Source: Forficula auricularia
Taxonomy: Eukaryota > Arthropoda > Insecta > Dermaptera > Forficulidae
Assembly: GCA_024734495.1 (NCBI GenBank)
Contig: JALMQS010000136.1
Coordinates: 558,001-622,000, forward strand
Direction of reading: 5' to 3'
Length of the DNA: 64,000 nt
The stretch's first letter is position 1. Each line of letters starts with the position of its first letter. This document shows positions 41,115 through 51,367 of the stretch, piece after piece. The translations under genes were made by a program, and so were the position numbers. Below the pieces are notes generated by a model. The model was not told the DNA's origin. It ran no database searches and saw only the letters and a list, made by a program, of their open reading frames with translations.

Positions 41115-42470
41115 TTTAAATAAAGGTAAAAAGGTCGATTTTTATTCACAGCCAAAATAAAATAAAATTTATTTTTTGCCAACGTTTACACCAGCTATGG
41201 CCATCATCAAGTCATCACGACATCACTGGTCACAAAGTTTTGAATGTAAATAATATTAAAAATACAGGGAGGTTCTTTCGTTGACACTTTTAAATCCTGA
41301 TGAAGGAGGTGCGATCTTTCGAATTGTCGGGTTTTTTAAGAGAATGAAATTGATATTCTAATAAATTATTTTATTGAAAAATATATTTAATTAATTTTTT
41401 TTTATAAATTTTATTAAACCAATTATTTTACATGAATTAATGTATACATTGTATTTTAGCTTCGACTCCGGAGATTACTTCTCCACCATCGAGTGTCCTT
41501 GATTCATCTTTAGTCCTTATTTTTAATAAGAGGAAAAATCTAATTAGATAAAAAAACCTCTTTTCCGATAATTATTTCAATTCCATTATTCCCCAATCAA
41601 GTCGATTGGTAATTCGTCCTCCAATTCGTTCTTTCCTCCTCCATTTAATTAATTTTTTTTTTTTTATAAATTTTATTAAACCAATTATTTTACATTAATT
41701 AATGTATACATTGTATTTTTTGCTTCGATTCCGGAGATCACTTCTCCACCATCGAGTGTCCTTATTCATCTTTAGTCCTTGTTTTTAATAAGAGGAAAAA
41801 TCTAATTAGATAAAAAAACCTCTTTTCCGATAATTATTTCAATTCCATTATTCCCCAATCAAGTCGATTGGTGTAAACCTCCCTAATCTCTCCATCCCAT
41901 CCATTTAATTAATTTTTTATAAATTTTATTAAACCAATTATTTTACATTAATTAATGTATACATTGTATTTTGCTTCGATTCCGGAGATAACTTCTCCAC
42001 CATCGAGTGTCCTTATTTATCTTTAGTCCTTGTTTTTAATAAGAGGAAAAATCTAATTAGATAAAAAAACCTCTTTTCCGATAATTATTTCAATTCCATT
42101 ATTCCCCAATCAAGTCGATTGGATCTCCCATTTAATTAATTAAATTCCCTAATTTTTATATATTAATATTTGTAATGATCTTTTTGTGGGATTTAAAATA
42201 AAAAAAAACAAATTAATTATATTAAAAGAAAATTGAAAAAAATGTAATTATAAATTTTTATTCAAACAACACCCTGTGAATAATTATTTTAATTAACAAA
42301 AAACCCAACAAAAACAGCCTAGCCGAAGATGAGACCGTGACAGTCGAATTGTCAACCCAAAAATCCAATAACCCGTGAATTTTATCCAAATCGTTAGAGC
42401 CATTTTCGAGTACACGATTGTATTATATACATATACAAGAATTGCTCGTTTAATATAATAAGATAATAAT
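41115..42470 (-). mobile_element. HEL copy carrying three MOD units
   Basis: Nearly complete reverse-oriented HEL lacking only its hairpin end: AAAGGTCGATTTTTATTC, ACCAGCTATGGCCATCATC, the hammerhead-derived block at 41290-41336, TTTAATTAA, three MOD units, TTTAATTAATTAAATTCC, AATATTTGTAATGATC, GCCGAAGATGAGACCGTGAC, and the 5' terminus GCTCGTTTAATATAATAAGA. It shows that MOD arrays occupy an internal position in HEL. Confidence 0.8.
41395..42130 (-). repeat. MOD array of three units in HEL
   Basis: Units at about 41395-41620, 41665-41880 and 41915-42125. Each has TTATAAATTTTATTAAACC, the conserved block and CCCCAATCAAGTCGATTGG, then spacers of 10-40 bp that differ: one rich in CGTCCTCC, one CCTCCCTAATCTCTCC, one only ATCTCCC. 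TTAATTAATT precedes each unit. Confidence 0.85.
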
Positions 42471-42479
42471 ATTACATGT

Positions 42480-43160
42480 TAAATTGTTTCCTGGGGTGGT
42501 ATCAATAGTATAGGGGTAGCAAACAATACAAATGAATATTTCATTTGTATTAAATATTACCCAAGATGAAAAAACAAACATGAAAAATACCATAAGAGGT
42601 TGGTCTATTCATTTTAGTGTTTGTCTCACCTCTTTCTCTTTTCTTCCATTCTTTTAAAATTCTCCCGGTATCATTTATTGATGTTGCTCATGGGTGTCAT
42701 CATCGTATTTTTTTTTTCTGTATCTATTTCCGAAAGTGTCTCTCTTTTGTTCTCACTCTTATCTCCATTTTTTCGACTCTATATTTTTTCTTATTTTCAA
42801 TTTTTCATTCAATCCTTCTGCTCTTTCTTTTATTTCCTCAATTTAATATTCCACAAGGATCAGTATAGCGCTCTCCATTCATATTGAAACGAGAAAGTCA
42901 ATAGATTGATTCGGACATAGAATTTTTTTTCAAGTGTTCACTAAATATTATTTACTTAAGGAGTTTTCATTAAATGCTTGAACTTTTCAAAATCATAAAA
43001 AAAAAATACGCGAGAGCATAATTAATTGATTTTTTATATTTTCATGGAATCTCTTTTACTAGTATTCTATATCAAACAAAAAATTAAAAGGGGAAAGAAT
43101 GACTTTAGTTGGATAGGTCAAAATCATATACTGAAAGACCTGGAATAGTTCAATTGTATA
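42480..43160. other. AT-rich DNA with pyrimidine bias
   Basis: 42600-42850 is T/C rich and gives overlapping hydrophobic frames (for example 42617-42868) that are compositional artefacts. Nothing recognised. Confidence 0.4.
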
Positions 43161-43167
43161 AATCAGC

Positions 43168-43232
43168 GGTCGCCAACCCAGTCGTTCGCGAGCTACCGCC
43201 GTCATTGTTGGTAGCTCGCGACAATTTTTGGT
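43168..43232 (+). mobile_element. hAT-type terminus with hairpin
   Basis: CAGCGGTCGCCAACCCAGTC followed by GCGAGCTACC...GGTAGCTCGC, an inner inverted repeat typical of some hAT ends. The partner end was not found. Confidence 0.6.
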
Positions 43233-43289
43233 AAATATTTAAAAAAAAAATTAAAAATTAAAAAATTATTTAAGGAATGTTTATTCTAA

Positions 43290-43830
43290 ACTATAGGGTG
43301 GAGCATAACGATCTCCCACATTTTTAAGAGATATAAAAAAATGAAAAAATTTAACTAGAAAAAAATATATAATATTTTTGAAAAGAACATAAATTAATTT
43401 TTTTTTAAATGTCTTTCAAATATTATTTCAAAAAAAAAAGGGGGGGGGGTCAAAAATGAATAGGTATTATAGCCCCTTCGATCAAACACAACCAAATTTT
43501 GTATAGATATTCTGTGGATACCCAGAAGGCTAGAAATGCAAAAACTAACCACTCCTAAATGAAAATTCTAGCCCTTTCGACCAAACTAAATATGTATACA
43601 AAATTTGTTTGAGTTTGGTCGAAAGGACTAGAATTTTCATTTTTGACCCTCTCCCTTCCCCCTTATTTTGGGTGGTTAGTTTTTGTATTTCTAGCCTTCT
43701 GGCGGTCCACAGAATATGTAGGTATACAAAATTTGGTTGAGTTTGGTCAAAAGGGGTATAATTTTCATGTTTGACCCCCCCCTTTTTTCGTCTGATATTA
43801 TGTTTAAAACACATTTAAAAAATTCTAAAA
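43290..43830. mobile_element. Partial copy of the 13133-13606 foldback MITE with extra STK blocks
   Basis: GGGTGGAGCATAACGATCTCC and TTTAACTAGAAAAAA match the left arm at 13133; GTCTGATATTATGTTTAAAAC matches the right. Between are three or four STK blocks in alternating orientation, against two in the other copy. The right terminus is missing. Confidence 0.7.
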
Positions 43831-43834
43831 TATG

Positions 43835-44135
43835 TTGATAAGGGTCCCCCATTTGCATCAACTACTGTTCAAACAGAGGCCTCAAAAAGTAATTATTTTC
43901 GGGATATTCAAACGAAAATATATTATTTCAAGTCTCTGTAAAATATACTATTTAAAATGGGCTTAGTTTTTTGAAAATTAATATTTTGTTTTTTCGAGAA
44001 ATTCTCAAAAATGTTGTTAAGGGTCCCCCTTTGCATCAAATACCATTCAAACAGAGGCTTCAAAAAGTAATTATTTTCGGGATATCCAAATGAAAATATA
44101 CTATTTCAATTCTCTATAAAATATACTATTTATTA
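43835..44135 (+). repeat. Tandem duplication of about 170 bp
   Basis: TAAGGGTCCCCCATTTGCATC ... CAAAAAGTAATTATTTTCGG ... ATATACTATTTA occurs twice, starting near 43848 and 44018, with a unique GGGCTTAGTTTTTTGAAAAT between. Non-coding. Confidence 0.8.
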
Positions 44136-44525
44136 AACCGACTTCAAAAAAATTAAATTCAACAACTAAAATAATAAAAACTCAAAAATCAAATAAAATG
44201 CACTAAAAGGTATAAAATAATTATCTAATTTAGTTACAACTAAACGACGAAATATTAACATGAAATCCCTTTTTGAAGTCGGTGCCAAACATATACCTAC
44301 ATTTTATGAATGGAACTCGACGGATCTTACTTAAGTACGTTTGGCGGGCACGCTCGTTTATATTGTTTGTTTAGCACAGACTTCAAAAAGTGATTTCATG
44401 TCAATATTTCGTCGTTTAGTTGTAACTAAATTAGATAATTATTTTATACCTTTTATTGTATTTTATTTGATTTTTGAGTTCTTATTATTTTATTTGTTGG
44501 ATTTAATTTTTTTGAGTCCGTTTTT
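44136..44525. mobile_element. GAC inner module alone
   Basis: A 390-bp inverted repeat: AAACCGACTTCAAAAAAATT to TTTTTTTGAGTCCGTTTTTT. Arms of about 150 bp with AACGACGAAATATTAACATG. The outer module is absent, showing that this part may move on its own as a MITE. Confidence 0.8.
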
Positions 44526-44539
44526 TTTATATATCTGAT

Positions 44540-45315
44540 ATTGGTATTGTCATCAAATAAAATAATAATATTTTTTATTTATTTTTTAACAAAACATAAA
44601 TAATATTGAAAAATAATAAAACCGTAATAATGTGATTTTTCACTTCGATAATAAGATTAAATCATCATAAAATCCGAAATTAAATCAAAGCGCTCTGTCC
44701 TTTTCAAAACAGATCACACTATGAATTTCAAATAAAAATAAAATAACATAAAAAATAATATGCTTGAATTTATTTGTTCGAAATGAAAATAGACAGACAG
44801 GCCACATGTGAATATACAAACATGTTCATATTATTATCGGTTTGTTCATCTTTTAATCCATAAACACTGCATTATCTGCGATTCTAATTAAGATATCACT
44901 GATGTTTTTATTGATGGGCATAATAATGTTTGGTTTATGAATGTCGACCAAAGAAATTGTACTACAAATTAAAGTTTTACATATATATAATATATATCAA
45001 TTTGTCCAAACAAGAAAAAATATTACCGAAGTTAATTAAGATTAATCATCAAGATATTAACATTTAATATATGAAAATATTTTATCAGGTGGATAATAAG
45101 GTAAAACATGTATTATCAATTAGCGCATTATAATTAGATATTTGTAATTGATAATACATTTAAATGAAAGGTTAAATTCTCATTACAGATTGCTTTGGTG
45201 GTTAAATTGTTTATCCGTAAAGAAATTCGCCTAAAAACACCTAGATTGGATATCTAAAATGTATATACATAGTACATATAATAAAATAATATGTTACTTA
45301 TAATAAAATATAAAA
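44540..45315. other. Unrecognised AT-rich DNA
   Basis: No repeat family recognised. Confidence 0.45.
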
Positions 45316-45319
45316 TATA

Positions 45320-45640
45320 TACAGGGTGTTTAGAAAAAGGGTTCCAAAACTTCAGGGCGTGATTCCCCACATCAAAATTAGAATACAAGTTGTAATGTAA
45401 TAAACATAGGTCCAAAAACGCTTCGTTTTCTGTCTGGCCGCCATTTTTTTCTAAGAAAAACGTTAATCTTGAGAACGGATGTAGATATTTTTATGAAATT
45501 TGGTAGCCATGTACTTAACTACATTATTTACTATTTAAAAAAGTATCTAAATTTTATCTTAAAAAGTTTTAAAATGGCGGCCATTTAAAATTTGTAATTG
45601 TAAATATCTTTTTAATCTTTCGTTTTATTAAAAGATTCTT
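45320..45640 (+). mobile_element. Probable Tc1/mariner-type terminus
   Basis: TACAGGGTGTTTAGAAAAAG at 45322 is a TA-flanked CAGGGTG end as in arthropod Tc1/mariner-like elements. TGGCGGCCATTT and CTGGCCGCCATTTT make an inner inverted pair. No coding sequence or right end found; a LINE tail is inserted at its downstream side. Confidence 0.4.
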
Positions 45641-45885
45641 TCTTCTTCTTCCGGATTTCTAAGTCTGGCGACGCTTCTCCGTTCCCAATTTCCAAGTTTC
45701 ACAGTCCAAGACATCCACAATCTCGAGATTTCTGGAACTCATAGCCTCGTTCACCCCGTCCATCAAAGATCGCCTGGGTCGACCTCTTTTTCGTCTTTCA
45801 GGGGGGATCCATTCTAGAGCCTTTTTTGGGATTCGTTCTTCATCCATCCTTTTTACGTGTCCAAATCAAACTAATTGTTTTTTTT
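45628..45885 (-). pseudogene. RTE-type LINE ORF C-terminus
   Basis: Minus-strand frame, about 70 residues: FGHVKRMDEERIPKKALEW, then PPERRKRGRPRRSLMDGVN, then ETWKLGTEKRRQT and stop. GHV-RM---R-PKK-L-W and the RGRPR-SW-DG block, closing with W-LG--KRRQT, is the typical extreme C-terminus of RTE-like ORF2. The 3' tail is a TTCTTCTTC run (GAA repeats on the coding strand). 5'-truncated. Confidence 0.85.
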
Positions 45886-46189
45886 TTTGGATTTCGTCAA
45901 AATTAAGATTATTAGATAAAATGTTACCCTTTTTATTGTGAACAAAATGACACCTTATTTTTTAAGATCCGATAAAAAATAACGAAGTTATGACATAATT
46001 TATAGGAAAATAGGAGGAAATGATGTCGGTCTCAAAATTCAGTCTACAGAAGCCAGTAATTGTGCTTACACAAATTTTGTCAAATTTTTATATAAAATAA
46101 TAAAATAAAAGACCCTTTTTTCAGATGAATGTACATACTGAATTTATCACGTCCTTCTTCTTTTTTCAAATTTTAATCTACCCAATTTT

Positions 46190-46440
46190 ATAAAAGCTGC
46201 GAAGCCCGCCAACGGACTTGGCCCTCTGGAGCCCGCCTTCGGCGAGGCGGGTCTCTTGCTGGCCTTCTCTATTCCCCGACCATCCCACCGATCCTATCCC
46301 CCCCTAGACCCACCTCCGATCATCATTCACCCCGCCAACCCTATACATGTCCTCTGGACTCTCTCTTCTTCCCCTAACTCTCATATCCCTCCGAACCTCA
46401 CAAATCCGGGTGGAGGATTAAGATTTGTGGACCTCCACCC
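46190..46440. other. GC-rich island
   Basis: GCCCGCCTTCGGCGAGGCGGG is a strong hairpin, followed by 180 bp of C-rich, pyrimidine-biased DNA. The base composition contrasts sharply with the surroundings. Its C-rich run continues into an STK block. The 68-codon plus frame at 46256-46462 is proline-rich because of the composition and is not called as a gene. Confidence 0.45.
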
Positions 46441-46489
46441 ATTTTGTTTGGTTGGTTTTTGAGTTTTTAGTTCCTTAGGGGTCCACAGA

Positions 46490-47458
46490 TTGTGTATATG
46501 TTGCAGTAAAAATCCGTTTTTTAGTAAGAACGGGTTCTTACTAGTTAAAACGCTCACTGAATATCTTTATGGTAACTAGAGTTTACTGATGTTGGTTGAG
46601 TGTTTGGTTAAGGTCTAGAATCTTCATTTTTGATCTTCCGCCTCATTTTGGGTGTTTAATTTCAAAAATGTTTAAACGAAAATATCAAAAATTACACCCT
46701 CTACAACTTTGCTTCTAATTTTTGATATTTTCGTTTAAACATTTTTGAAAATAAACACCCAAAATGAGGCGCAAGGTCAAAAATAAAGATTCTAGAGCTT
46801 TAAACCAAATTCAATCAACATCAGTAAACTCTAGGTACCATAAAGATTGAAGAAGACAATAAAAGACTGTGTCTTCTGTTGGAATTATAAATTTTATTTA
46901 TTTATAACGAGACTATAGTTTCGAGGGCTTTGCCCTCTTCATCAGTCTATTACAATGGATTCACAGGAATTAATTTATGAATGGAAGGTTAAAATCTTTC
47001 ATGTGGTTAGGTTAAGAAATTTTTCAGGGTGGCCAAGTTAAGAATTGAAATTTATACTTGTTTTATTATTTTGACTTTAGGTGGCGTTCATGAAGTTTTT
47101 ATTCTAGCGGCTAGGCTATTTTTAAAATAAAGCTTTCGGGAATTTCTATTTTCCGATTTAAGAATTTTTTTGGTGAATTATTGTATGATTTTAAAATTTC
47201 TAACGATTCGAAAATACTAATTTTTAAGGGATCTAATTCTGATCTAATTAACTATAGTCTCGTTATAAATAAATAAAATTTATAATTCCAACAGAAGACA
47301 CACTCTTTTATTGTCTCCTTCAATATATAAAAATTCTGCTACTCTCGGCAAAAAACTTTCAATTTACCATAAAGATATTCAGCGAAACGCGTTATAACTA
47401 GTAAGAACCCATTCTTACTAAAAAAACGGGGGTTTTATTGCAACATATACAAATTTTG
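46490..47458. mobile_element. STK foldback with ~200-bp arms, split by HHF
   Basis: The left arm 46490-46680 (ATATGTTGCAGTAAAAATCC, GTAAGAACGGGTTCTTACTAG, TTTACTGATGTTGGTTG, TGTTTAAACGAAAATATC) is complementary to 46705-46847 plus 47377-47458. The HHF insertion (46848-47364) separates the two pieces of the right arm. The loop is only about 25 bp (CACCCTCTACAACTTTGC). One transcript through it would give a long hairpin RNA. Confidence 0.8.
46836..47376. mobile_element. HHF insertion with perfect 12-bp duplication
   Basis: TACCATAAAGAT at 46836-46847 and 47365-47376. The insert carries arms TGAAGAAGACAATAAAAGAC ... AACGAGACTATAGTT and the reverse complement at 47246-47330, around a 330-bp unique middle. 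The minus-strand hammerhead-like motif at 46909-46950 has a 6-bp helix II (GAGGGC/GCCCTC) and ACTATAGT stem III; in this copy the extra base is A. The right end CTACTCTCGGC...CTTTCAATT is the shared HHF terminus. Confidence 0.85.
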
Positions 47459-47720
47459 GTTGAGTTTGATCCAAAGACTTGGAATTTTAATTTTTTGACG
47501 CTCCCCTCCCCCATTTCGGGTGGTTAGTTTTTGCATTTCTTGTCTTTTGGGCGGCCTACAGATTATGTATACAAATTTTGGTTGACTTTGGTTAAAGGGG
47601 TAGAATTTTCATTTTTTGACCCTCCCACCCTTTTGGATGAGTTTAAACAAACATTGTCAGAAATCACATCCTCTACAACTTTGCTTCTGACAGAATTTGC
47701 CAGAGAGTTAATTGTATAGG
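47440..47720 (+). repeat. STK blocks
   Basis: Two STK blocks (47445-47510 and 47540-47640) and a tail with CATCCTCTACAACTTTGCTTC that matches the hairpin loop at 46690. Belongs with the foldback element to its left. Confidence 0.6.
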
Positions 47721-47779
47721 TGTTATTTTATAATTTCCATTATTGACCCCACAAAACCCCCTTTTGGGGTCAAAATATT

Positions 47780-48360
47780 AAAATATTCTATAGCTTAGAA
47801 TTTAAGTTATAAGACATCTGATCCAAATACAAAATTTAATAAGAACATATACAACCGTTTTTATGCCCACTGGACACAAAAGGCGCGGACAGACAGACAA
47901 ACAGACATTATTTTTTTGAAGGTGTGTTCCTTGATAACTTTGCTTGAAACGTGTGCATCCAAAATTTGATGCGATTTGGACCAATGTACAGACAAAACCT
48001 TAATTATATACCTATATATAATAAAAATAAAGATAAATTAAAGATAAATTAATCATATAACACGATGGTGATTCATAAATAATATATGTAAAAACTTTGA
48101 TTTGAAAAGTAATCGATTTGTTTTGTACTTTCTCTTTTCTTGACTTAATATTTAGCAAAGAGTTGTTTGGTGGCTGTTCAAGTGGGTAAGGCATTCGATG
48201 TTTGTCGAAGAGGGCACTTGGCTTCTTCAAGGGTTTTAGCTTATTCCAAAGGGCTTTCCTTGTTTAGAACTTATGATTATATCCTTAGATAAGCATTTAG
48301 TTATTATTTTCATAGACTTGGTTCAACATGATTTGTCGATTTAAAGATGGAGAAATTCTT
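47780..48360. other. Unrecognised AT-rich DNA
   Basis: No repeat family recognised. Confidence 0.4.
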
Positions 48361-48367
48361 TGATTTC

Positions 48368-48660
48368 ATCTTATCTTATTATATTAAACGAGAAATTTTT
48401 GTATATATTCTTGTATATATATATGTCATTGGAGATTTTTCGATTTTCTCCGCATGGGTTTGAGAGTTTTTCTCGACGTTTCGGCTCTCCTTTTGGAGCG
48501 ATTTTCAAGAGAAGGAGCGGAAAACCAGAAAAATCTCTAATGACATAGAACCCATCCGTGGAAACCTCAATGAACATATATAAGTATATATATATATATA
48601 TAGTACCTGGCCACCGAGCGATGCCCGGTAACTTTTTGCTTCAGTTAAAATCTATATATT
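48368..48660 (+). mobile_element. HEL ends around a hammerhead-like inverted-repeat element
   Basis: A HEL 5' start (TCTTATTATATTAAACGAG) at 48371 runs to 48420, followed by ATGTCATTGGAGATTTTTCG, which is paired with GAAAAATCTCTAATGACAT ending 48545. Inside, the minus strand reads GCTCC-AAAA-GGAG then CCGAAACGTCGAG. A reverse-oriented HEL hairpin end (TAGTACCTGG, CACCGAGCGATGCCCGGT) follows at 48602-48632. Confidence 0.55.
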
Positions 48661-48812
48661 AATCCCCTCACCCCCGGACCCCCGGCTCCTGCACTCCTCT
48701 ACCCCACATCCACCCCCACCTACACCCCATACCCCTCCACCATTGCACCCCCACATCTCCCCCACGTGCCCCTTTACCCTCGCCCCCGCCCTCTCACCCA
48801 GTTTTTCCATTT
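48660..48812 (+). repeat. C-rich tract
   Basis: About 150 bp consisting largely of CCC/CCCC runs separated by A or T (CCCCCGGACCCCCGG; CACCCCCACCTACACCCC). The complementary strand has many GGG runs and could form G-quadruplexes. It abuts a HEL 3' end, as the G-rich tract at 3960 does. Confidence 0.7.
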
Positions 48813-48899
48813 CAAGCATTGTAGTGGCCCACAGATTATATATGTATAGGTATATAAATAAATACTGTATAATAATTTTTTCTAATTAAATAACAATTT

Positions 48900-49470
48900 T
48901 TTTTTTTTTTTTATAAATTTTATTAAACCAATTATTTTACATTAATTAATGTATACATTGTATTTTTGCTTCGATTCCGGAGATTACTTCTCCACCATCG
49001 AGTGTCCTTATTCATCTTTAGTCCTTGTTTTTAATAAGAGGAAAAATCTAATTAATTAAAAAAACCTCTTTTCCGATAATTATTTCAATTCCATTATTCC
49101 CCAATCAAGTCGATTGGATATCTCAATATCTACCATCCATTTCCATCCCCAATTTTTGAGTTAATCAATTTAATTGCTAAATTCTAATATTGAAAAAATA
49201 GGTTTGTGGGGTTTAAAACTCGATTTTTAATCATCTAAATTGTCTAACGTTTTTTTTTTTTTTATAAATTTTATTAAACCAATTATTTTACATGAATTTA
49301 TGCATACATTGTTTTTGAGCTTCGACTCCGGAGATTACTTCTCCACCATCGACTGTCCTTGATCATCTTTTTAGTCCTTATTTTTAATAAGAGGAAAAAA
49401 CTAATTAAATAAAAAAACCTCTTTTCCGATAATTATTTCAATTCCATTATTGAATCAATCCCCAATTTTT
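48900..49470 (-). repeat. Two MOD units
   Basis: Units at about 48905-49130 and 49262-49462. The first ends with CAAGTCGATTGG plus a spacer TATCTCAATATCTACC; the second has the TGCATACATTGTTTTTGAGC variant seen at 54950. The sequence between (49131-49261) includes TTAATCAATTTAATTGC, part of the HEL frame. Confidence 0.8.
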
Positions 49471-49631
49471 TGGTCACCATTGTCTAACGTTTAATATATA
49501 TATATAATATTTGCAATGATCTATTAGTGGAATTTAAAATTAAAAAACCAATTTAAAATTAAAAGGAAATTGAATAAAAATGTAAATATCCATTTTTATC
49601 AAAACAACCACCTGTGAATAATTATTTCAAA

Positions 49632-50030
49632 TAACAACAATCTATAGATACTATCACGGCAGGTGCTCTGATGAGATAAAATCAATAATTTCCCCCAAAG
49701 CATACTTTGCACGCAGCACACGTTTTGCCGACTCCCAGCACTCTTTTCGGGGTCAAATTAGAAAAGTGCCGGACCACTTCATTCGCGAATTCATATATCC
49801 CCATGACTTCAAGGAACTGGAACTCTCTCCCAGCCTCTATCTTTCCCAGCACCTATGATCTTCAAACCTTCAAAACCAGGGTGCATAGACGCCTACGTCT
49901 ACATCCCTCTCACTTAATCAACTTTCCCTTCTCTTCGGTAATGCAAGGGTCTTTCGAGATCCATAGGGGCTACATCTTTACTGGTGCACCCCTTCTTGCA
50001 TTCGATTGCATTAAAAAAAAAAAAAAATCT
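49632..50030 (+). pseudogene. Jockey/CR1-like LINE C-terminus, copy 2
   Basis: Second copy of the tail at 19755-20235, with A tail at 50010-50024. The frame 49707-50096 includes KLEKCRTTSFANSYIPMTSR, NWNSLPASIFPSTYDLQTFK and RVHRRLRLHPS. It retains the NSLP---FP--YDLQ-FK-RV signature. The preceding bases TATCACGGCAGGTGCTCTG are also shared. 5'-truncated just upstream of these, so the intact domain is missing. Confidence 0.85.
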
Positions 50031-50144
50031 ATCAAAAACAACTTAGCCGAAGATGAGACCGTGACAGATCGAATCGCTAACACAGAACCCTCCTAATCCG
50101 TGAATTTCATCCAAATCGTTAGAGCCGTTTTCGAGAAACCGATT

Positions 50145-50145
<1 letters not shown>

Positions 50146-50202
<57 letters not shown>
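50146..50202. repeat. (TA)n microsatellite
   Basis: About 28 uninterrupted TA units at the junction between two head-to-head HEL copies. The HEL 5' region normally has a short TATATATA run here, so this is an expansion. Confidence 0.95.
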
Positions 50203-50214
50203 TAGATTTGCTCA

Positions 50215-50890
50215 TTTAATAATACAAGACACGATAAGAGTAGTAGAATCGGTTTCTCGAAAACGGCTATAACGATTTGGATAAAATTCACGGGTTAGGA
50301 GGATTTTGTGTTGGCGATTCGATCTGTCACGGTCTCATCTTCGGCTAAGTTGTTTTTGATGGGTTTTTTGTTAATTGAAATAATTATTCACAGGTGGTTG
50401 TTTGAATAGAAATTTATAATTACATTTTTTTCAATTTCCTTTTAATAAAATTAATTGGTTTATTTAATTTTAAATTCCACTAATAGATCATTACAAATAT
50501 TATTATATATTAGAATTTACCAATTTAATTGATTAAAGGTATTTTTCTATAAAATAATTCATTAGAATATCAATTTCATTCTCTTAAAAAATCCGACAAT
50601 TCGAAGGATCGTACCTCCTTCTTCAGGACTTAAAAGGGTCAACGAAAGAACCTCCGTGTATATTAATATATTATTTTTAATTGCAATTAAATTCAAAACT
50701 TTGTGGCCAGTGATACGTCTTGATGATGACCATAGGTGATGTAAACGTTGGTAAAAATATAAATTAAATTTTATTTTATTTTGGCTGAGATTAAAAATCG
50801 ATCTTTATACCAAAATTTAAAATTAAAAATAATATTTATATATCGCTTTTAATTGAATCAAAAAAATTACCGAACATCGTTAGGATATAA
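50215..50890 (+). mobile_element. HEL copy, no MOD unit
   Basis: From AGAATCGGTTTCTCGAAAAC through TTGGCGATTCGATCTGTCAC, TTTTTGATGGG, AATTTACCAATTTAATTG (empty MOD site), TCCGACAATTCGAAGGATCG, GTGATACGTCTTGATGATG and up to ATTACCGAACATCGTTAGG, a decayed 3' hairpin. Confidence 0.75.
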
Positions 50891-50899
50891 TGTGAAGAA

Positions 50900-51360
50900 T
50901 TGCGATCGCCTTCCGGGGAGGAAGATTCAAAAAAATTTAAATTATTAAATCTTCCAATTGGATGGTTTAATTAATTGTATTCTTGAGATAAGACTCAAAA
51001 TTTTTAAAATATAAGATTAAAATCAAAATGTTACAATTTTTAAGGTTATTATACTACTAAATAAAACTTTAAGAATAAACACTAATTATAATTTAAGTTT
51101 TATTTTTAACAATTTATTGAATAAGTAATAAAATAAATTAAAGGGGGCGAATGAATTAATCGGTTGTGACCTGGTGTTGAAAATATAATGAATATAAAAG
51201 TAAAAAAAGAGAAAATACTTTTAAAACAGCCTAATGATATATATTGATTGAGATTTAATATATATGATAATTCTACCAATTTCATGTTTAGGAGTTTATT
51301 TTTAGATTTACTTTTATAATGTATTGACAGGTTTTTTTTTGTTTAATTATTTGAGAGTGT
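50900..51360. other. Unrecognised AT-rich DNA
   Basis: Starts with a short match to the repeat at 39850 (TTGCGATCGCCTTCC). Nothing else recognised. Confidence 0.4.
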
Positions 51361-51367
51361 TCAGTGA

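Larger units (their letters stand above)
49495..50215 (-). mobile_element. HEL 5' half, split by a Jockey-like LINE tail
   Basis: AATATTTGCAATGATCTATT to ACAACCACCTGTGAATAATT, interruption by LINE at about 49632-50030, then AACTTAGCCGAAGATGAGAC and GAGCCGTTTTCGAGAAACCG and a (TA)n run. ATCTAT on both sides of the LINE is a short target duplication. Confidence 0.75.

Noticed and set aside
42617..42887. Overlapping open frames of 83-88 codons rich in Phe, Leu and Ser, like a membrane protein
   Set aside because: Two frames on the same strand are open at once because the DNA is a T/C-rich tract. No conserved motif; compositional artefact.
43545..43814. 89-codon minus-strand frame
   Set aside because: Made of STK blocks, which give similar chance frames at 13.3 and 38.5 kb.
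50146..50202. Origin-like AT tract
   Set aside because: A plain TA microsatellite at the HEL junction; no other support.
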